Source: an uncultured Alistipes sp. (GTDB taxonomy: Bacteria; Bacteroidota; Bacteroidia; Bacteroidales; Rikenellaceae). From it: a DNA stretch of 64,000 nt. The stretch is from positions 35,609-99,608 of the forward strand of contig CANQIF010000010.1 in the NCBI GenBank assembly GCA_947623965.1. The letters run 5' to 3'. Below are positions 8,648-20,954 of this stretch, piece after piece (position 1 is the first letter of the stretch; every line of letters begins with the position of its first letter). Position numbers and translations under genes: made by a program. Under the pieces are notes generated by a model. That model had not been told where the DNA came from. It made no database searches and saw only the letters and a program-made list of their open reading frames with translations.

Positions 8648-9472
8648 TTATTTTTTCTTCTTGGAAATAATGAACTTCGTGGTCGTCTTCTTCGGATTGC
8701 GCGTCTTGTAACCCTTAGCCAACAGACCCTTGCGCGAACGCGGGTGACCACCGGAAGCACGGCCTTCGCCACCGCCCATCGGGTGATCCACCGGGTTCAT
8801 GACGACACCGCGGTTGTGCGGACGGCGGCCCAGCCAGCGGCTGCGGCCCGCCTTGCCCGACGATTCGAGGTTGTGGTCGACGTTCGACACGACGCCCACC
8901 GTGGCGCGGCAGGCAACGAGTACCATACGAGTCTCGCCCGAAGGCAGCTTGATGACGGCGAACTTGCCCTCACGAGCCAGCAGCTGGGCGTAGGAACCGG
9001 CCGAACGCGCCATGGCGGCACCCTGACCGGGGTAGAGTTCGATGTTGTGGACCACCGTACCCAGCGGAATCTCGCTCAGCGGGAGCGTGTTGCCCACTTC
9101 GGGTGCGGCACCTGCGCCGCTCATGACGGTCTGGCCCACCTTCAGGCCGTTCGGTGCGATGATGTAGCTCTTCTCACCGTCGGCATAAACCAGGAGTGCG
9201 ATGCGCGCCGTACGGTTCGGGTCGTACTCGATCGTCTTCACGGTCGCAGCGATCCCGTCCTTCTGACGTTTGAAATCGACGTTGCGGTACATCTGCTTGT
9301 GGCCGCCGCCGATGTAGCGCACGGTCATCTTGCCGTCGTTGTTCCGGCCGCCCGAACTCTTCTTGACGCTTACGAGCGACTTTTCCGGCGTCGATTTCGT
9401 GATCTCGTCGTACGCGCTGATAATCTTATGTCTCGTACCTGCGGTAACAGGCTTAAATTTCTTTACTGCCAT
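8648..9472 (-). CDS. rplB: 50S ribosomal protein L2
   Basis: L2 is a core protein of the peptidyl transferase region. The 274-residue protein has the SH3-like and OB-like domain motifs and the conserved [20 protein letters not shown] loop near the C-terminus. It is 5 nt after rplW. Length and motifs are standard. Confidence 0.98.
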   Translation of the reverse strand: MAVKKFKPVTAGTRHKIISAYDEITKSTPEKSLVSVKKSSGGRNNDGKMTVRYIGGGHKQMYRNVDFKRQKDGIAATVKTIEYDPNRTARIALLVYADGEKSYIIAPNGLKVGQTVMSGAGAAPEVGNTLPLSEIPLGTVVHNIELYPGQGAAMARSAGSYAQLLAREGKFAVIKLPSGETRMVLVACRATVGVVSNVDHNLESSGKAGRSRWLGRRPHNRGVVMNPVDHPMGGGEGRASGGHPRSRKGLLAKGYKTRNPKKTTTKFIISKKKK

Positions 9473-9477
9473 CTTCG

Positions 9478-9768
9478 TTAGATATTACTGTAAAAATCAA
9501 TCTTATCTCCCTCCTTCAAGGTGACGATCGCCTTCTTGAAGTTGTTGGCACGGCCCTCCAGCAGACCCGCTTTCGTGTAGCGGCTCTTCAGCTTGCCCAT
9601 GCAGTTGACGGTGTTCACGTTCGTTACGACGACGTTGTACATCTGCTCTACGGCCTGACGAATCTGCAGCTTGTTAGCCCGCACATCAACGATAAAACCG
9701 TAGCGATTCAACTTTTCGCCCTGAATCGTCATTTTCTCGGTTAAAACCGGCTTAATAATAATCTCCAT
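9478..9768 (-). CDS. rplW: 50S ribosomal protein L23
   Basis: L23 is at the tunnel exit and docks SRP and trigger factor. The 96-residue protein starts [20 protein letters not shown] and has the [20 protein letters not shown] segment. It lies between rplD (15 nt) and rplB (5 nt). Confidence 0.97.
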   Translation of the reverse strand: MEIIIKPVLTEKMTIQGEKLNRYGFIVDVRANKLQIRQAVEQMYNVVVTNVNTVNCMGKLKSRYTKAGLLEGRANNFKKAIVTLKEGDKIDFYSNI

Positions 9769-9783
9769 GGTTGTTTTGCGTTT

Positions 9784-10410
9784 TTATGCTAACAAAGTGT
9801 TCAAAACCTGCTCGGCTCCCTCCACGAGGACGATGGCCGAGGCGTTCATCACGTCGTAGGTGCAGACGTTCTGCGCCAGCACGGGCATGATGTTGGGGAT
9901 GTTGCGGCACGAGAGCTGCAGGTTGGCGTTGCCCTCGGGCAGCACGAGCAGCACCTTCTTGTCGGCTACGTTGAGCGCTGCGGCGAGTGCGGCGACCGTC
10001 TTGGTCTTCGGGGCCTCCATCGCAACGGGCTCGAGCACCGTGATGGCGCCGGCCTGCGCCTTGTAGGTCAGCGCGCTGCGGCGGGCCAGCTGCTTGAGCT
10101 TCTTGTTGAGCTTGAAGCCGTAGTCGCGGGGCACGGGACCGAATACGCGGCCGCCGCCCGGGAAGAGGGGCGAGAGGATCGAGCCGCAGCGGGCGCCGCC
10201 GGTGACCTTCTGGCGCTTGAGCTTGCGGGTCGAGCCCGTCACCTCGTTGCGCTGCTTGGCCTTGTGCGTACCCTGACGCTGATCGGCCAGGTACTGCTTG
10301 ACGTCGAGATAGATCGCGTGGTCATTAGCCTCCACGCCGAAGACGGCCTCCGAAAGAACGACCTTGCGGCCCGTCTCCTTACCCTGTGTGTTCAATACAG
10401 CTAATTCCAT
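9784..10410 (-). CDS. rplD: 50S ribosomal protein L4
   Basis: L4 lines the exit tunnel and in many bacteria represses its own operon. The ATG at 10410 was chosen ([14 protein letters not shown], 208 residues) because the rplC stop ends 1 nt upstream; the ORF track's longer version adds four residues inside rplC. The tunnel-loop segment [20 protein letters not shown] is present. No known L4 leader structure was recognised upstream. Confidence 0.96.
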   Translation of the reverse strand: MELAVLNTQGKETGRKVVLSEAVFGVEANDHAIYLDVKQYLADQRQGTHKAKQRNEVTGSTRKLKRQKVTGGARCGSILSPLFPGGGRVFGPVPRDYGFKLNKKLKQLARRSALTYKAQAGAITVLEPVAMEAPKTKTVAALAAALNVADKKVLLVLPEGNANLQLSCRNIPNIMPVLAQNVCTYDVMNASAIVLVEGAEQVLNTLLA

Positions 10411-10411
10411 A

Positions 10412-11026
10412 CTACTTCTCAATGGTTAAATATGCACCCTTTGCACCCGGAATCGAGCCTTTCACAAGGATCAGATTGCTCTCGGGAATCACTTTCAGAA
10501 CCTTCAGGTTCAGTACTTTCACCTGCTCGCCGCCCATCTGGCCGGGGAGGCGCTTGCCGGGGAATACGCGCGAGGGGTACGACGATGCGCCCAGCGAACC
10601 CGGCTTGCGCTGACGGTTGTGCTGGCCGTGGGTCTGGCCGCCGACACCGCCGAAGCCGTGGCGCTTCACGACGCCCTGGTAGCCCTTGCCTTTCGAGATC
10701 CCGGTGACATCGACCCAGTCCTCTTCGCTGAAGAGGTCAACGGTCAGCGTATCGCCGAGATTCACCTCAGGCATGCTCTTGAACTCCGCGAGCTTGCGCT
10801 TCGGCGTCGTTCCGGCCTTCTTGAAGTGACCTAACAAACTGCTGGCGGTGTGCTTTTCACTCTTCTCGTCATAGGCAATCTGGACCGCGTCGTAAGCGTC
10901 TTTCTCCACGGTCTTGATTTGCGTAACAACGCACGGGCCAGCCTCAATGACAGTGCATGGAATATTCTTTCCCTCGGCACTGTAAACGGAAGTCATTCCG
11001 ATTTTCTTTCCAATAAGTCCTGACAT
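10412..11026 (-). CDS. rplC: 50S ribosomal protein L3
   Basis: L3 is an early assembly protein close to the peptidyl transferase centre. The start is the ATG at 11026 ([15 protein letters not shown], 204 residues), which matches the family N-terminus; the ORF-track start 23 codons earlier lies in an A/T-rich leader. [20 protein letters not shown] is the typical loop. It is preceded by an unusually long 181 nt gap after rpsJ that contains a strong hairpin. Confidence 0.96.
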   Translation of the reverse strand: MSGLIGKKIGMTSVYSAEGKNIPCTVIEAGPCVVTQIKTVEKDAYDAVQIAYDEKSEKHTASSLLGHFKKAGTTPKRKLAEFKSMPEVNLGDTLTVDLFSEEDWVDVTGISKGKGYQGVVKRHGFGGVGGQTHGQHNRQRKPGSLGASSYPSRVFPGKRLPGQMGGEQVKVLNLKVLKVIPESNLILVKGSIPGAKGAYLTIEK

Positions 11027-11160
11027 TTGTTGTCTTGTTGGTTTGTTATAAATAAGTGAAGTCTTTTCTTCAACTGTTCCGGGCCGTTCAGGCACGCCTT
11101 ACAGCAGCTCCGGCCCCCGGCCGGCCTGCCGCAGGCGGCGCCTGCACCCGGGGCGAGGTG

Positions 11161-11194
11161 CCGCGGGAGGCACTCAGCGGAGCCCCTCCCGCGG
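11161..11194 (-). terminator. Strong hairpin in the rpsJ-rplC gap
   Basis: A perfect 10 bp inverted repeat (ccgcgggagg / cctcccgcgg) with a 14 nt loop lies 13 nt after the rpsJ stop, in a 181 nt GC-rich gap where most S10 operons have a few bases. No T-run follows. It could be an attenuator, a processing site or an RNA element controlling rplC; the sequence does not decide. Confidence 0.45.
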
Positions 11195-11207
11195 CCTCGG
11201 CGGGGTA

Positions 11208-11513
11208 TTACAGCTTGATCTGAACATCGACACCCGACGGGAGCTCGAGCTTCATCAGCGCGTCGATCGTCTTGGGCGTCGACGAGTAGATGTCGAGGAT
11301 CCGCTTGAAGGTGCAGAGCTGGAACTGCTCGCGGGCCTTCTTGTTGACGAAGGTCGAGCGGTTCACCGTAAAGATCTGCTTGTGGGTCGGCAGAGGCACC
11401 GGGCCGCTGACTACTGCGCCCGTGCTCTTCACGGTCTTAACGATCTTCTCGGCCGACTTGTCGACGAGATTGTGATCGAACGACATTAACTTGATTCTGA
11501 TTTTCTGATCCAT
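11208..11513 (-). CDS. rpsJ: 30S ribosomal protein S10
   Basis: S10 is a small-subunit head protein that also acts in transcription antitermination with NusB. The 101-residue protein has [20 protein letters not shown] and the [17 protein letters not shown] loop. It is only 9 nt downstream of fusA, so the str and S10 clusters are joined here; no tuf gene lies between them. Confidence 0.97.
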   Translation of the reverse strand: MDQKIRIKLMSFDHNLVDKSAEKIVKTVKSTGAVVSGPVPLPTHKQIFTVNRSTFVNKKAREQFQLCTFKRILDIYSSTPKTIDALMKLELPSGVDVQIKL

Positions 11514-11522
11514 ATCGTTTGC

Positions 11523-13637
<2,115 letters not shown>

Positions 13638-13652
13638 TTCGGGTATTCTGTT

Positions 13653-14129
13653 TTAGAAACGGAAGTGTGCGAATGCCTTGTTGGCCTCGGCCATGCGGTG
13701 CATCTCCTCCTTGCGCTTGAAGGCGGCACCCTGCTGGTTGTAGGCATCCACGATCTCAGCAGCGAGTTTGTCAGCCATCGTTTTGCCGGCGCGCTTGCGG
13801 GAGAACAGAACAAGGTTTTTCATGGAAATAGAAATCTTGCGCTCCGGACGGACCTCCATGGGGACCTGGAAGGTGGCGCCACCGATACGCTTCGATTTCA
13901 CTTCGACTTGAGGCGTGATGTTCTCGAGGGCCTGTTTCCAGATTTCCAGCGGAGATTTATCAGCGTCTTTCATCTTCTTGCCCACCAGCTCCAGTGCATC
14001 GTAGAAGATGGTGTAGGCAATACTCTTCTTACCATCCAGCATAAGGTTGTTCACGAAACGGGTCACGGCCACGTCTCCGAACTTCGGATCCGGAAGTAGA
14101 ATTCGCTTTCTTGGCTTAGCTTTTCTCAT
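13653..14129 (-). CDS. rpsG: 30S ribosomal protein S7
   Basis: S7 nucleates assembly of the small-subunit head. The 158 residues start [19 protein letters not shown] and include [18 protein letters not shown] and the C-terminal [17 protein letters not shown]. It is the second gene of the str cluster, between rpsL and fusA. Confidence 0.97.
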   Translation of the reverse strand: MRKAKPRKRILLPDPKFGDVAVTRFVNNLMLDGKKSIAYTIFYDALELVGKKMKDADKSPLEIWKQALENITPQVEVKSKRIGGATFQVPMEVRPERKISISMKNLVLFSRKRAGKTMADKLAAEIVDAYNQQGAAFKRKEEMHRMAEANKAFAHFRF

Positions 14130-14171
14130 TGCTATGTTTTCTTAAGGTAGTTGCTCTTGGTTTTGATCGGA

Positions 14172-14558
14172 TTACTTCTTGGCGTTCGCCTTCGGGCGCT
14201 TGGCACCGTACTTCGAGCGGCGCTGGCGGCGGCCGTCGACACCGGCCGAGTCGAGCGCACCGCGCACGAGGTGATAACGAACACCGGGGAGGTCCTTGAC
14301 ACGGCCGCCGCGGACGAGCACGATCGAGTGCTCCTGCAGGTTGTGGCCTTCGCCGGGGATGTAGGCGTTCACCTCCTTGCCGTTGGTCAATCTGACACGT
14401 GCCACCTTACGCATAGCCGAGTTAGGCTTTTTCGGGGTCGTCGTGTACACACGGGTACAAACGCCACGGCGCTGCGGACACGCGGCGAGTGCGGGCGACT
14501 TCGATTTGTCCTCCAGCGCAACTCGGCCGTTACGAACTAACTGTTGAATAGTAGGCAT
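14172..14558 (-). CDS. rpsL: 30S ribosomal protein S12
   Basis: S12 acts in the decoding centre. The 128-residue protein starts [13 protein letters not shown] and has [20 protein letters not shown] and [16 protein letters not shown]. The two lysines of TPKKPNS and the lysine of RVKDLPG, where streptomycin-resistance substitutions usually occur, are the wild-type residues. It is the first gene of the super-operon, with a consensus promoter ~55 nt upstream. Confidence 0.98.
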   Translation of the reverse strand: MPTIQQLVRNGRVALEDKSKSPALAACPQRRGVCTRVYTTTPKKPNSAMRKVARVRLTNGKEVNAYIPGEGHNLQEHSIVLVRGGRVKDLPGVRYHLVRGALDSAGVDGRRQRRSKYGAKRPKANAKK

Positions 14559-14613
14559 GTTAACTGTCCTTTAATTTGGTTAATTTTCTATTTCCATTCT
14601 CCAAAATGGACTG

Positions 14614-14621
14614 CAAAGGTA
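14614..14621 (-). promoter_or_regulatory. Promoter of the ribosomal super-operon (-7 box TACCTTTG)
   Basis: The minus strand reads TACCTTTG, an exact TAnnTTTG match, with an A/T-rich stretch and TTG-like sequence upstream. It is 56 nt before the rpsL start and is the best candidate start of str-S10-spc transcription. Confidence 0.7.
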
Positions 14622-14962
14622 CGAATAATTTTCGAAAACACAAGCCGATCGCGCTCTTTTTCGCCCTTTTTTCAGGATTTTAGCGCGGTTCGGATTCTTT
14701 TTGCCTATAAAATCTCCGACAGAATAAGCTCCGCTTATCGCGAACGCCGTGCAGAACGGCTAACTCGCTGGCCGCATACCCGTTACGGACGCGCGCAAGA
14801 GCGGCGCGGAAAAGTAGTTGAAAGGCCCCCTGGGAACGATCCTCTGCGGGCGTGCCCGCAGAGGGGCCGAAAGGACAAGCCGCACAAAACAGCAGGCGCC
14901 CCGCAAAGGAAGCGCCTGCAACAGATTGAGAAAAAGATCTCTACCGGCTATATCAGCACAAC
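14622..14962. other. Intergenic region upstream of the super-operon with two strong hairpins
   Basis: No gene is seen here. Two clear inverted repeats occur. One is cctctgcggg/cccgcagagg with a 4 nt loop (14840-14863). The other is gcaggcgc/gcgcctgc with a 12 nt loop (14892-14919). Both could terminate the small minus-strand gene that ends at 14963, although neither is followed by a T-run. Confidence 0.5.
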
Positions 14963-15157
14963 TTATTTCAGCATGGCCAGAATCGCCATGGCGGCGAAGA
15001 GCAGCTGCCACAGACAGACCTCCCGCTGCAGCTTCCGCAGCGTCCGCCCCTCTCCGCCGGCAGCCTCCCGGCCGATGCACACCCACCGCACGACGGCGGC
15101 GATGCCGACAGCCGCGGCGGCAAGCAGCGCGGCTCCTTCCGTAAAGACGAGTTTCAT
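14963..15157 (-). CDS. Small membrane protein, unknown function
   Basis: A 64-residue protein ([20 protein letters not shown]...) with two predicted hydrophobic segments, about residues 8-27 and 50-63, separated by a charged loop. No family is recognised. A TATCTTCG box (one mismatch to the -7 consensus) lies a few bases upstream of the ATG, so the message would be nearly leaderless. The hairpins at 14840-14919 lie downstream. It may be real, but with no homology visible it could be a chance ORF. Confidence 0.4.
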   Translation of the reverse strand: MKLVFTEGAALLAAAAVGIAAVVRWVCIGREAAGGEGRTLRKLQREVCLWQLLFAAMAILAMLK

Positions 15158-15274
15158 GCCCCGAAGATACGCATTTTCGGGAGAACCGGCCCCATCGGCC
15201 GGGAAAAAAGCGCGGACCGGCAGCCGGAAAGGGAAGAAACGGAGGAAACGGCGGGCAGTTCCCGAAAAATTTAC

Positions 15275-15282
15275 TACTTTTG
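15275..15282 (+). promoter_or_regulatory. Promoter of leuS (-7 box TACTTTTG)
   Basis: TACTTTTG matches TAnnTTTG exactly and ends 24 nt before the leuS ATG at 15307. It supports that start and a short leader. Confidence 0.6.
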
Positions 15283-15306
15283 TCCTTCAAAAGAGATCAC
15301 ACCGCC

Positions 15307-18063
15307 ATGGAATACAACTTCAAGGAGATCGAAGCCCGCTGGCAGCAGCGCTGGCGCGACGAGCACACCTACCGGGTCGGGGTCGACCCGAAGCGTCCCA
15401 AATACTACGTCCTCGACATGTTCCCCTACCCGTCGGGCGCCGGCCTGCACGTCGGCCACCCGTTGGGCTACATCGCCTCGGACATCTTCGCCCGCTACAA
15501 ACGGCTGAATGGCTTCAACGTCCTCCACCCGATGGGCTACGACGCCTTCGGCCTCCCCGCCGAGCAGTACGCCATCCAGACGGGGCAGCACCCCGCCGTC
15601 ACGACGGCGAAGAACATCGCCCGCTACCGCGAGCAGTTGGACAAGATCGGCTTCTCGTTCGACTGGGAGCGCGAGGTGCGCACCTGCGATCCCGCCTATT
15701 ACAAGTGGACGCAGTGGGTCTTCCTGCGCCTCTTCGACCACTACTACGACAACACGGCCGGCCGGGCCCTCCCGATCGCCGGCCTCGTCGCCCGCTTCGA
15801 GCAGGCGGGCAATGCCGGTCTCGACGCCGCCTGCACCGCCGAGATGCACTTCACGGCCGACGAGTGGAACGGCTGGAGCGACGCGGAGAAGGAGCGCGCG
15901 CTGCAAAACTACCGCCTCGCCTTCCGGGCCGACACGATGGTCAACTGGTGCCCGAAGCTGGGCACGGTGTTGGCCAACGACGAGGTGCGCGACGGCCTTT
16001 CGGTGCGCGGCGGCTACCCCGTCGAGCAGAAGCGGATGAAGCAGTGGCTGCTGCGCGTGACGGCCTACGCCCAGCGCATGCTCGACGGCCTCGACGCCCT
16101 GGAGTGGAGCGACTCGCTGAAGGAGATCCAGCGCAACTGGATCGGCCGCTCGGAGGGGGCGCAGCTCTTCTTCGACATCGCCGGCTCGACCGACAAGCTC
16201 GAGATCTTCACGACGCGCCCCGACACGATCTTCGGCGTCACCTTCATGGTGGTGGCCCCCGAGCACGAGCAGCTCGCCGCCCTCACGACCGAGGCGCAGC
16301 GCGCCGAGGTCGAGGCCTACGTCGCCGAGACCCGGAAACGCTCCGAGCGCGAACGCATGGCCGAGACGCGGCGCGTGAGCGGCGTCTTCACGGGCTCCTA
16401 CGCCGTGAACCCCTTCACGGGGCGCGAGATTCCGATCTACGCCTCGGACTACGTCCTCTCGGGCTACGGCACGGGGGCCATCATGGCCGTGCCGGCCCAC
16501 GACTCGCGCGACTGGGCCTTCGCCCGCCGCTTCGGATTGGAGATCGTCCCCGTGGTCGAGGGCGGCAACGTCGAGGAGGCCTCCTACGACGCCAAGGAGG
16601 GGCGCATGATCAACTCGGGCTTCCTCGACGGCAAGGAGGTCCGGGAGGCGATCCCCGCGATGCTCGGGGAGATCGAGCGCCGCGGTCTGGGGCGCCGCCG
16701 GGTCAACTACCGCCTGCGCGACGCCATCTTCTCGCGCCAGCGCTACTGGGGCGAGCCCTTCCCGATCAGCTACCGGGGCGAGACGGCCCATCCGCTGCCG
16801 GACGACCGTCTGCCGCTCGAGCTGCCGCCGATGGCCGACTTCGGCCCCACGGAGCAGGGCGAGCCGCCCCTGGCCCGCGCCGCAGGGTGGTGCACGGCCG
16901 AAGGGGAGCCCTACGAGCTCTCGACGATGCCCGGCTTCGCCGGCTCGTCGGCCTACTACCTGCGCTACATGGACCCGCACAACGACACGACCCTCGTCGG
17001 CCGCGAGGCGAACGCCTACTGGCGGCAGGTGGACCTCTACGTGGGCGGCATCGAGCACGCCACGGGCCACCTCATGTACTCGCGCTTCTGGAACATGTTC
17101 CTCTACGACCTGGGGCTCGTCTGCGAGCCCGAACCCTTCCGCCGGCTCATCAACCAGGGGATGATCCAGGGGCGTTCGAACTTCGTCTACCGCGTCGTCG
17201 GCACCAACAAGTTCGTCTCGTACGGGCTGAAGGATCAGTACGAGACGCAGGAGATCCACGTCGACGTGAACATCGTCCGCAACGATCTTCTCGACACGGA
17301 GGCCTTCCGCCGCTGGATGCCCGACTTCCGGGACGCCGAGTTCATCCTCGAGGAGGGCAAATACGTCTGCGGCTGGGCGATCGAGAAGATGTCGAAGTCG
17401 ATGTTCAACGTCGTGAACCCCGACTACATCGTCGAGAACTACGGCGCCGACACGCTCCGCATGTACGAGATGTTCCTCGGGCCGCTCGAGCAGTCGAAGC
17501 CCTGGGATACGAACGGCATCGACGGCGTGCACAAATTCCTCAAACGGCTGTGGCGCCTCTTCTACGACCGCGACGGCCGCCTGCTCGTCACGGACGAAGC
17601 CCCGGACGAGAAGGAGCTCCGCACGCTCCACAAGACGATCCGGAAGGTGACGGAGGATATCGAGAACTTCTCGTTCAACACCTCGGTCGCCGCCTTCATG
17701 ATCTGCCTCAACGAGCTGGGCGACTGCTCGAAGCGGGCCGTGCTGGAGCCGCTGACGGTGCTCCTGGCCCCTTTCGCGCCCCACCTCGCCGAGGAGCTCT
17801 GGCACGCCTTAGGCCACACGACGACGGTCTGCGACGCGCACTACCCCGTCTGCGAGGAGAAATACCTCGTGCTGAGCACCTTCGAATACCCCGTGTCGAT
17901 CAACGGCAAGCTCCGCTTCCGCCGCTCCTACCCGACCGATGCCGACGCCGACGCGATCCGCGCCGACGTCGTCGCGCAGCCCGAGGCCCAAAAGTGGCTC
18001 GAGGGGCGCACGCCGAAGAAGGTGATCGTCGTGCCGAACAAAATCATCAACATCGTCATCTGA
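15307..18063 (+). CDS. leuS: Leucyl-tRNA synthetase
   Basis: Charges tRNA-Leu. The start at 15307 ([16 protein letters not shown], 918 residues) fits the family and the promoter; the ORF-track start nine codons earlier lies in the leader. The class I HIGH region is [13 protein letters not shown] (residues ~42-54). The KMSKS loop is EKMSKSMFN near residue 700. The CP1 editing domain ([19 protein letters not shown]) sits between them, and the C-terminal anticodon-binding domain ends at KIINIVI. The longer ORF-track line 14544..18974 is a shadow in another frame. Confidence 0.98.
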   Translation: MEYNFKEIEARWQQRWRDEHTYRVGVDPKRPKYYVLDMFPYPSGAGLHVGHPLGYIASDIFARYKRLNGFNVLHPMGYDAFGLPAEQYAIQTGQHPAVTTAKNIARYREQLDKIGFSFDWEREVRTCDPAYYKWTQWVFLRLFDHYYDNTAGRALPIAGLVARFEQAGNAGLDAACTAEMHFTADEWNGWSDAEKERALQNYRLAFRADTMVNWCPKLGTVLANDEVRDGLSVRGGYPVEQKRMKQWLLRVTAYAQRMLDGLDALEWSDSLKEIQRNWIGRSEGAQLFFDIAGSTDKLEIFTTRPDTIFGVTFMVVAPEHEQLAALTTEAQRAEVEAYVAETRKRSERERMAETRRVSGVFTGSYAVNPFTGREIPIYASDYVLSGYGTGAIMAVPAHDSRDWAFARRFGLEIVPVVEGGNVEEASYDAKEGRMINSGFLDGKEVREAIPAMLGEIERRGLGRRRVNYRLRDAIFSRQRYWGEPFPISYRGETAHPLPDDRLPLELPPMADFGPTEQGEPPLARAAGWCTAEGEPYELSTMPGFAGSSAYYLRYMDPHNDTTLVGREANAYWRQVDLYVGGIEHATGHLMYSRFWNMFLYDLGLVCEPEPFRRLINQGMIQGRSNFVYRVVGTNKFVSYGLKDQYETQEIHVDVNIVRNDLLDTEAFRRWMPDFRDAEFILEEGKYVCGWAIEKMSKSMFNVVNPDYIVENYGADTLRMYEMFLGPLEQSKPWDTNGIDGVHKFLKRLWRLFYDRDGRLLVTDEAPDEKELRTLHKTIRKVTEDIENFSFNTSVAAFMICLNELGDCSKRAVLEPLTVLLAPFAPHLAEELWHALGHTTTVCDAHYPVCEEKYLVLSTFEYPVSINGKLRFRRSYPTDADADAIRADVVAQPEAQKWLEGRTPKKVIVVPNKIINIVI

Positions 18064-18074
18064 ACCCGCCCGTC

Positions 18075-18974
18075 ATGAAACGCCTCCTGACCCTTTTCCT
18101 CCTGCTGACAGCGGCGGTCTTCGCAGCCGAAGCGCAGGAGATGCGCGCCGCAAAGGTCCTCCCGATCTGGGACAACGCGACGGCACCCCATTCGAACGGC
18201 CTCGCGGAGCCCGAACCGGCCGTCGAAAACGGCCGGCCGCGCTTCACGACGCGCGCCGAGCTCTACCTCTACCCCGCCGATCCGGCGAAAGCCTCCGGGC
18301 GCGGCGTGGTGATCTGCCCGGGCGGCGGCTACCGGCACCTCTCGATGGAGAACGAGGGGGCCCGCATGGCCGAGTGGTTCGCCGCGAACGGCATCACGGC
18401 CGCCGTGCTGCGCTACCGCATGCCCAACGGCCATCCCGAGGTGCCGCTGGAGGATGTCGAGCAGGCGCTGCGCATCCTGAAGGGGCAGGTCCCGGGCGCC
18501 GAGGGCTTCACGGCCGAACAGGCGGGCGTCGTCGGCTCGTCGGCGGGGGGCCACCTCGCGGCGATGGTCTCGACCATGGGCGCCGTCCGGCCCGCCTTCA
18601 CGATTCTCTTCTACCCCGTCATCTCGGCCGACGCCGCGCGGGCGCACAAGGGGTCGTTCGACAACCTGCTGGGGGCGAAGCGCTCGAAGCGGGCGAGCCG
18701 CCGCTACTCCCTCGAGCGGCGGGTGACGGCCGCGACGCCGCCCGCCTTCCTGCTGCTGGCCGACGACGACCGCACGGTCCCCCCGGTCAACAGCACCCTT
18801 TATTACAACGCCCTGAAGGCGCACGGCATCCCCGCCTCGATGCACCTCTACCCGATCGGCGGCCACGGCTTCGGCATGCGCGACTCCTTCCCCTTCAAGG
18901 CGTCGTGGCAGGCGCTGCTGCTCGACTGGCTCGACCGGACCGTCCCGGCGACCCGCTCCGGGGAGCCGGAATAG
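18075..18974 (+). CDS. Secreted alpha/beta hydrolase (esterase/acetylxylan-esterase-like)
   Basis: A 299-residue hydrolase with a signal peptide (MKRLLTLFLLLTAAVFAAEAQ). The oxyanion motif PGGGY is followed by the nucleophile elbow GSSAGGH, the acid in LADDDRTVP and the histidine in IGGHGFGM, in the right order for an alpha/beta hydrolase triad. The family includes carbohydrate and feruloyl esterases of gut Bacteroidetes; the substrate is not known. It starts 11 nt after leuS and may be co-transcribed. A second, paralogous gene lies at 22280. The ATG is chosen for its signal peptide. Confidence 0.85.
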   Translation: MKRLLTLFLLLTAAVFAAEAQEMRAAKVLPIWDNATAPHSNGLAEPEPAVENGRPRFTTRAELYLYPADPAKASGRGVVICPGGGYRHLSMENEGARMAEWFAANGITAAVLRYRMPNGHPEVPLEDVEQALRILKGQVPGAEGFTAEQAGVVGSSAGGHLAAMVSTMGAVRPAFTILFYPVISADAARAHKGSFDNLLGAKRSKRASRRYSLERRVTAATPPAFLLLADDDRTVPPVNSTLYYNALKAHGIPASMHLYPIGGHGFGMRDSFPFKASWQALLLDWLDRTVPATRSGEPE

Positions 18975-19053
18975 CCGGGGTGCATCGGCCGAATACCTTT
19001 AAAAGCTTCGCCCCGGCGCGAAGCCACTGACAACGAACACACGAAACAGCGAT

Positions 19054-20139
<1,086 letters not shown>

Positions 20140-20156
20140 CCGGAAAACGCCTTGCG

Positions 20157-20194
20157 GCGAAGCGGTGCGGGGCAATTTTTCCCCGCCGCTTCGC
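20157..20194 (+). terminator. Terminator-like hairpin after prfA
   Basis: The stem cgaagcgg-tg-cgggg pairs with ccccg-ccgcttcg around the loop caattttt (13 pairs plus a flanking G-C, with a 2 nt bulge). It is followed by cgtttgtc. It begins 18 nt after the prfA stop. Confidence 0.6.
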
Positions 20195-20205
20195 GTTTGT
20201 CGGAC

Positions 20206-20757
20206 ATGAAGCAGCAGATACTGCGGCTCGCAGCCGCCCTCCTTACGCTCCTCGCCGCTGCGCCCCTTCGGGCGCAGCAGCCGCTCTATTTGGTCAACGG
20301 CATCGAACGGCCGGACGCCTCCGACATTCCGCCCGCGATGATCGAGCGGATCGAGGAGCTGCCCGCCGACGAGGAGACCATCGCCCGCTACGGCGAGCGG
20401 GCCGCGGGGGGCGTGATTCTCGTCATGCTCCGCTACGACGAGCCGCCCCGCTTCACGGCGGACACGCTTCCCTTCGCCCGCTACATCGCCCGGCGCGTCA
20501 GCTGGGGTCCGACCGATCCCACGGCGCGCGTCGTGCTGCGCTACCGGATCGCGACCGACGGCACGCTGACGGTCAGCGAGCTGCTCGAAGCGACCGACAA
20601 CCGCTTCAAGCGCCGCGTGCTGAAGGCCGTCGCGGAGGCGCCGCGCTGGCAGCCCGCCCGCAAGGCGGGCGAGCCCGTCGAGAGCGAAGGGGTGCTGCGC
20701 ATCCAACTGCCCGCCGGGCGCCCGATGCCCCGCCGGCCCGAGCTGGTGATCCGCTGA
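20206..20757 (+). CDS. Periplasmic protein with SusC-plug-like segment and TonB-type C-terminal domain
   Basis: A 183-residue protein with a signal peptide (MKQQILRLAAALLTLLAAAPLRAQ). Residues ~26-75 (LYLVNGIERP...AGGVILVML) resemble the plug of SusC-like receptors: a 'V-dG' strand, a 'P..IERIEELPA' helix and a 'YGeRAaGGVILV' ending. The rest (VVLRYRIATDGTLTVSELLEATDNRFKRRVLKAVAEAPRWQPAR) matches the TonB C-terminal domain pattern. It has no beta-barrel and no N-terminal anchor helix beyond the signal peptide. Its job is unknown; it could couple to a TonB-dependent system or be an envelope sensor part. ATG chosen for the signal peptide. Confidence 0.75.
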   Translation: MKQQILRLAAALLTLLAAAPLRAQQPLYLVNGIERPDASDIPPAMIERIEELPADEETIARYGERAAGGVILVMLRYDEPPRFTADTLPFARYIARRVSWGPTDPTARVVLRYRIATDGTLTVSELLEATDNRFKRRVLKAVAEAPRWQPARKAGEPVESEGVLRIQLPAGRPMPRRPELVIR

Positions 20758-20799
20758 CCGCCCCCCCAAGCGGCCGACCGCTGCCGGACCGCCAAGCCG

Positions 20800-20935
20800 C
20801 CTGCCGCGCCGCCGAAACGCAAGACCTCCAACCGCCGAAACGCTGAAACACCAAAGCACCGAACACCGAAACACCGAACCGCCCATCCAGCCAAACAGCC
20901 GAATCACCCGAACCCCGCCCCCGCCGAAACTTTCC
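20800..20935. repeat. Low-complexity ccgaaac(a/g)cc-like repeats upstream of xseA
   Basis: Between the previous stop and xseA the plus strand consists of short irregular repeats such as ccgaaacgc, ccgaaacacc and ccgaacaccgaaacaccgaaccgcc. No gene or promoter is visible. It looks like simple-sequence expansion. Confidence 0.6.
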
Positions 20936-20954
20936 AAAAAAACCTCTGCCGAAG

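Noticed and set aside
15274-17805. 843-codon minus-strand ORF over leuS
   Set aside because: Antisense shadow of leuS with Arg/Val/Glu bias.
14544-18974. 1476-codon plus-strand ORF
   Set aside because: Its first ~1170 codons are the +1 shadow of leuS and upstream spacer. Only the last 299 codons (from 18075) are a real gene.
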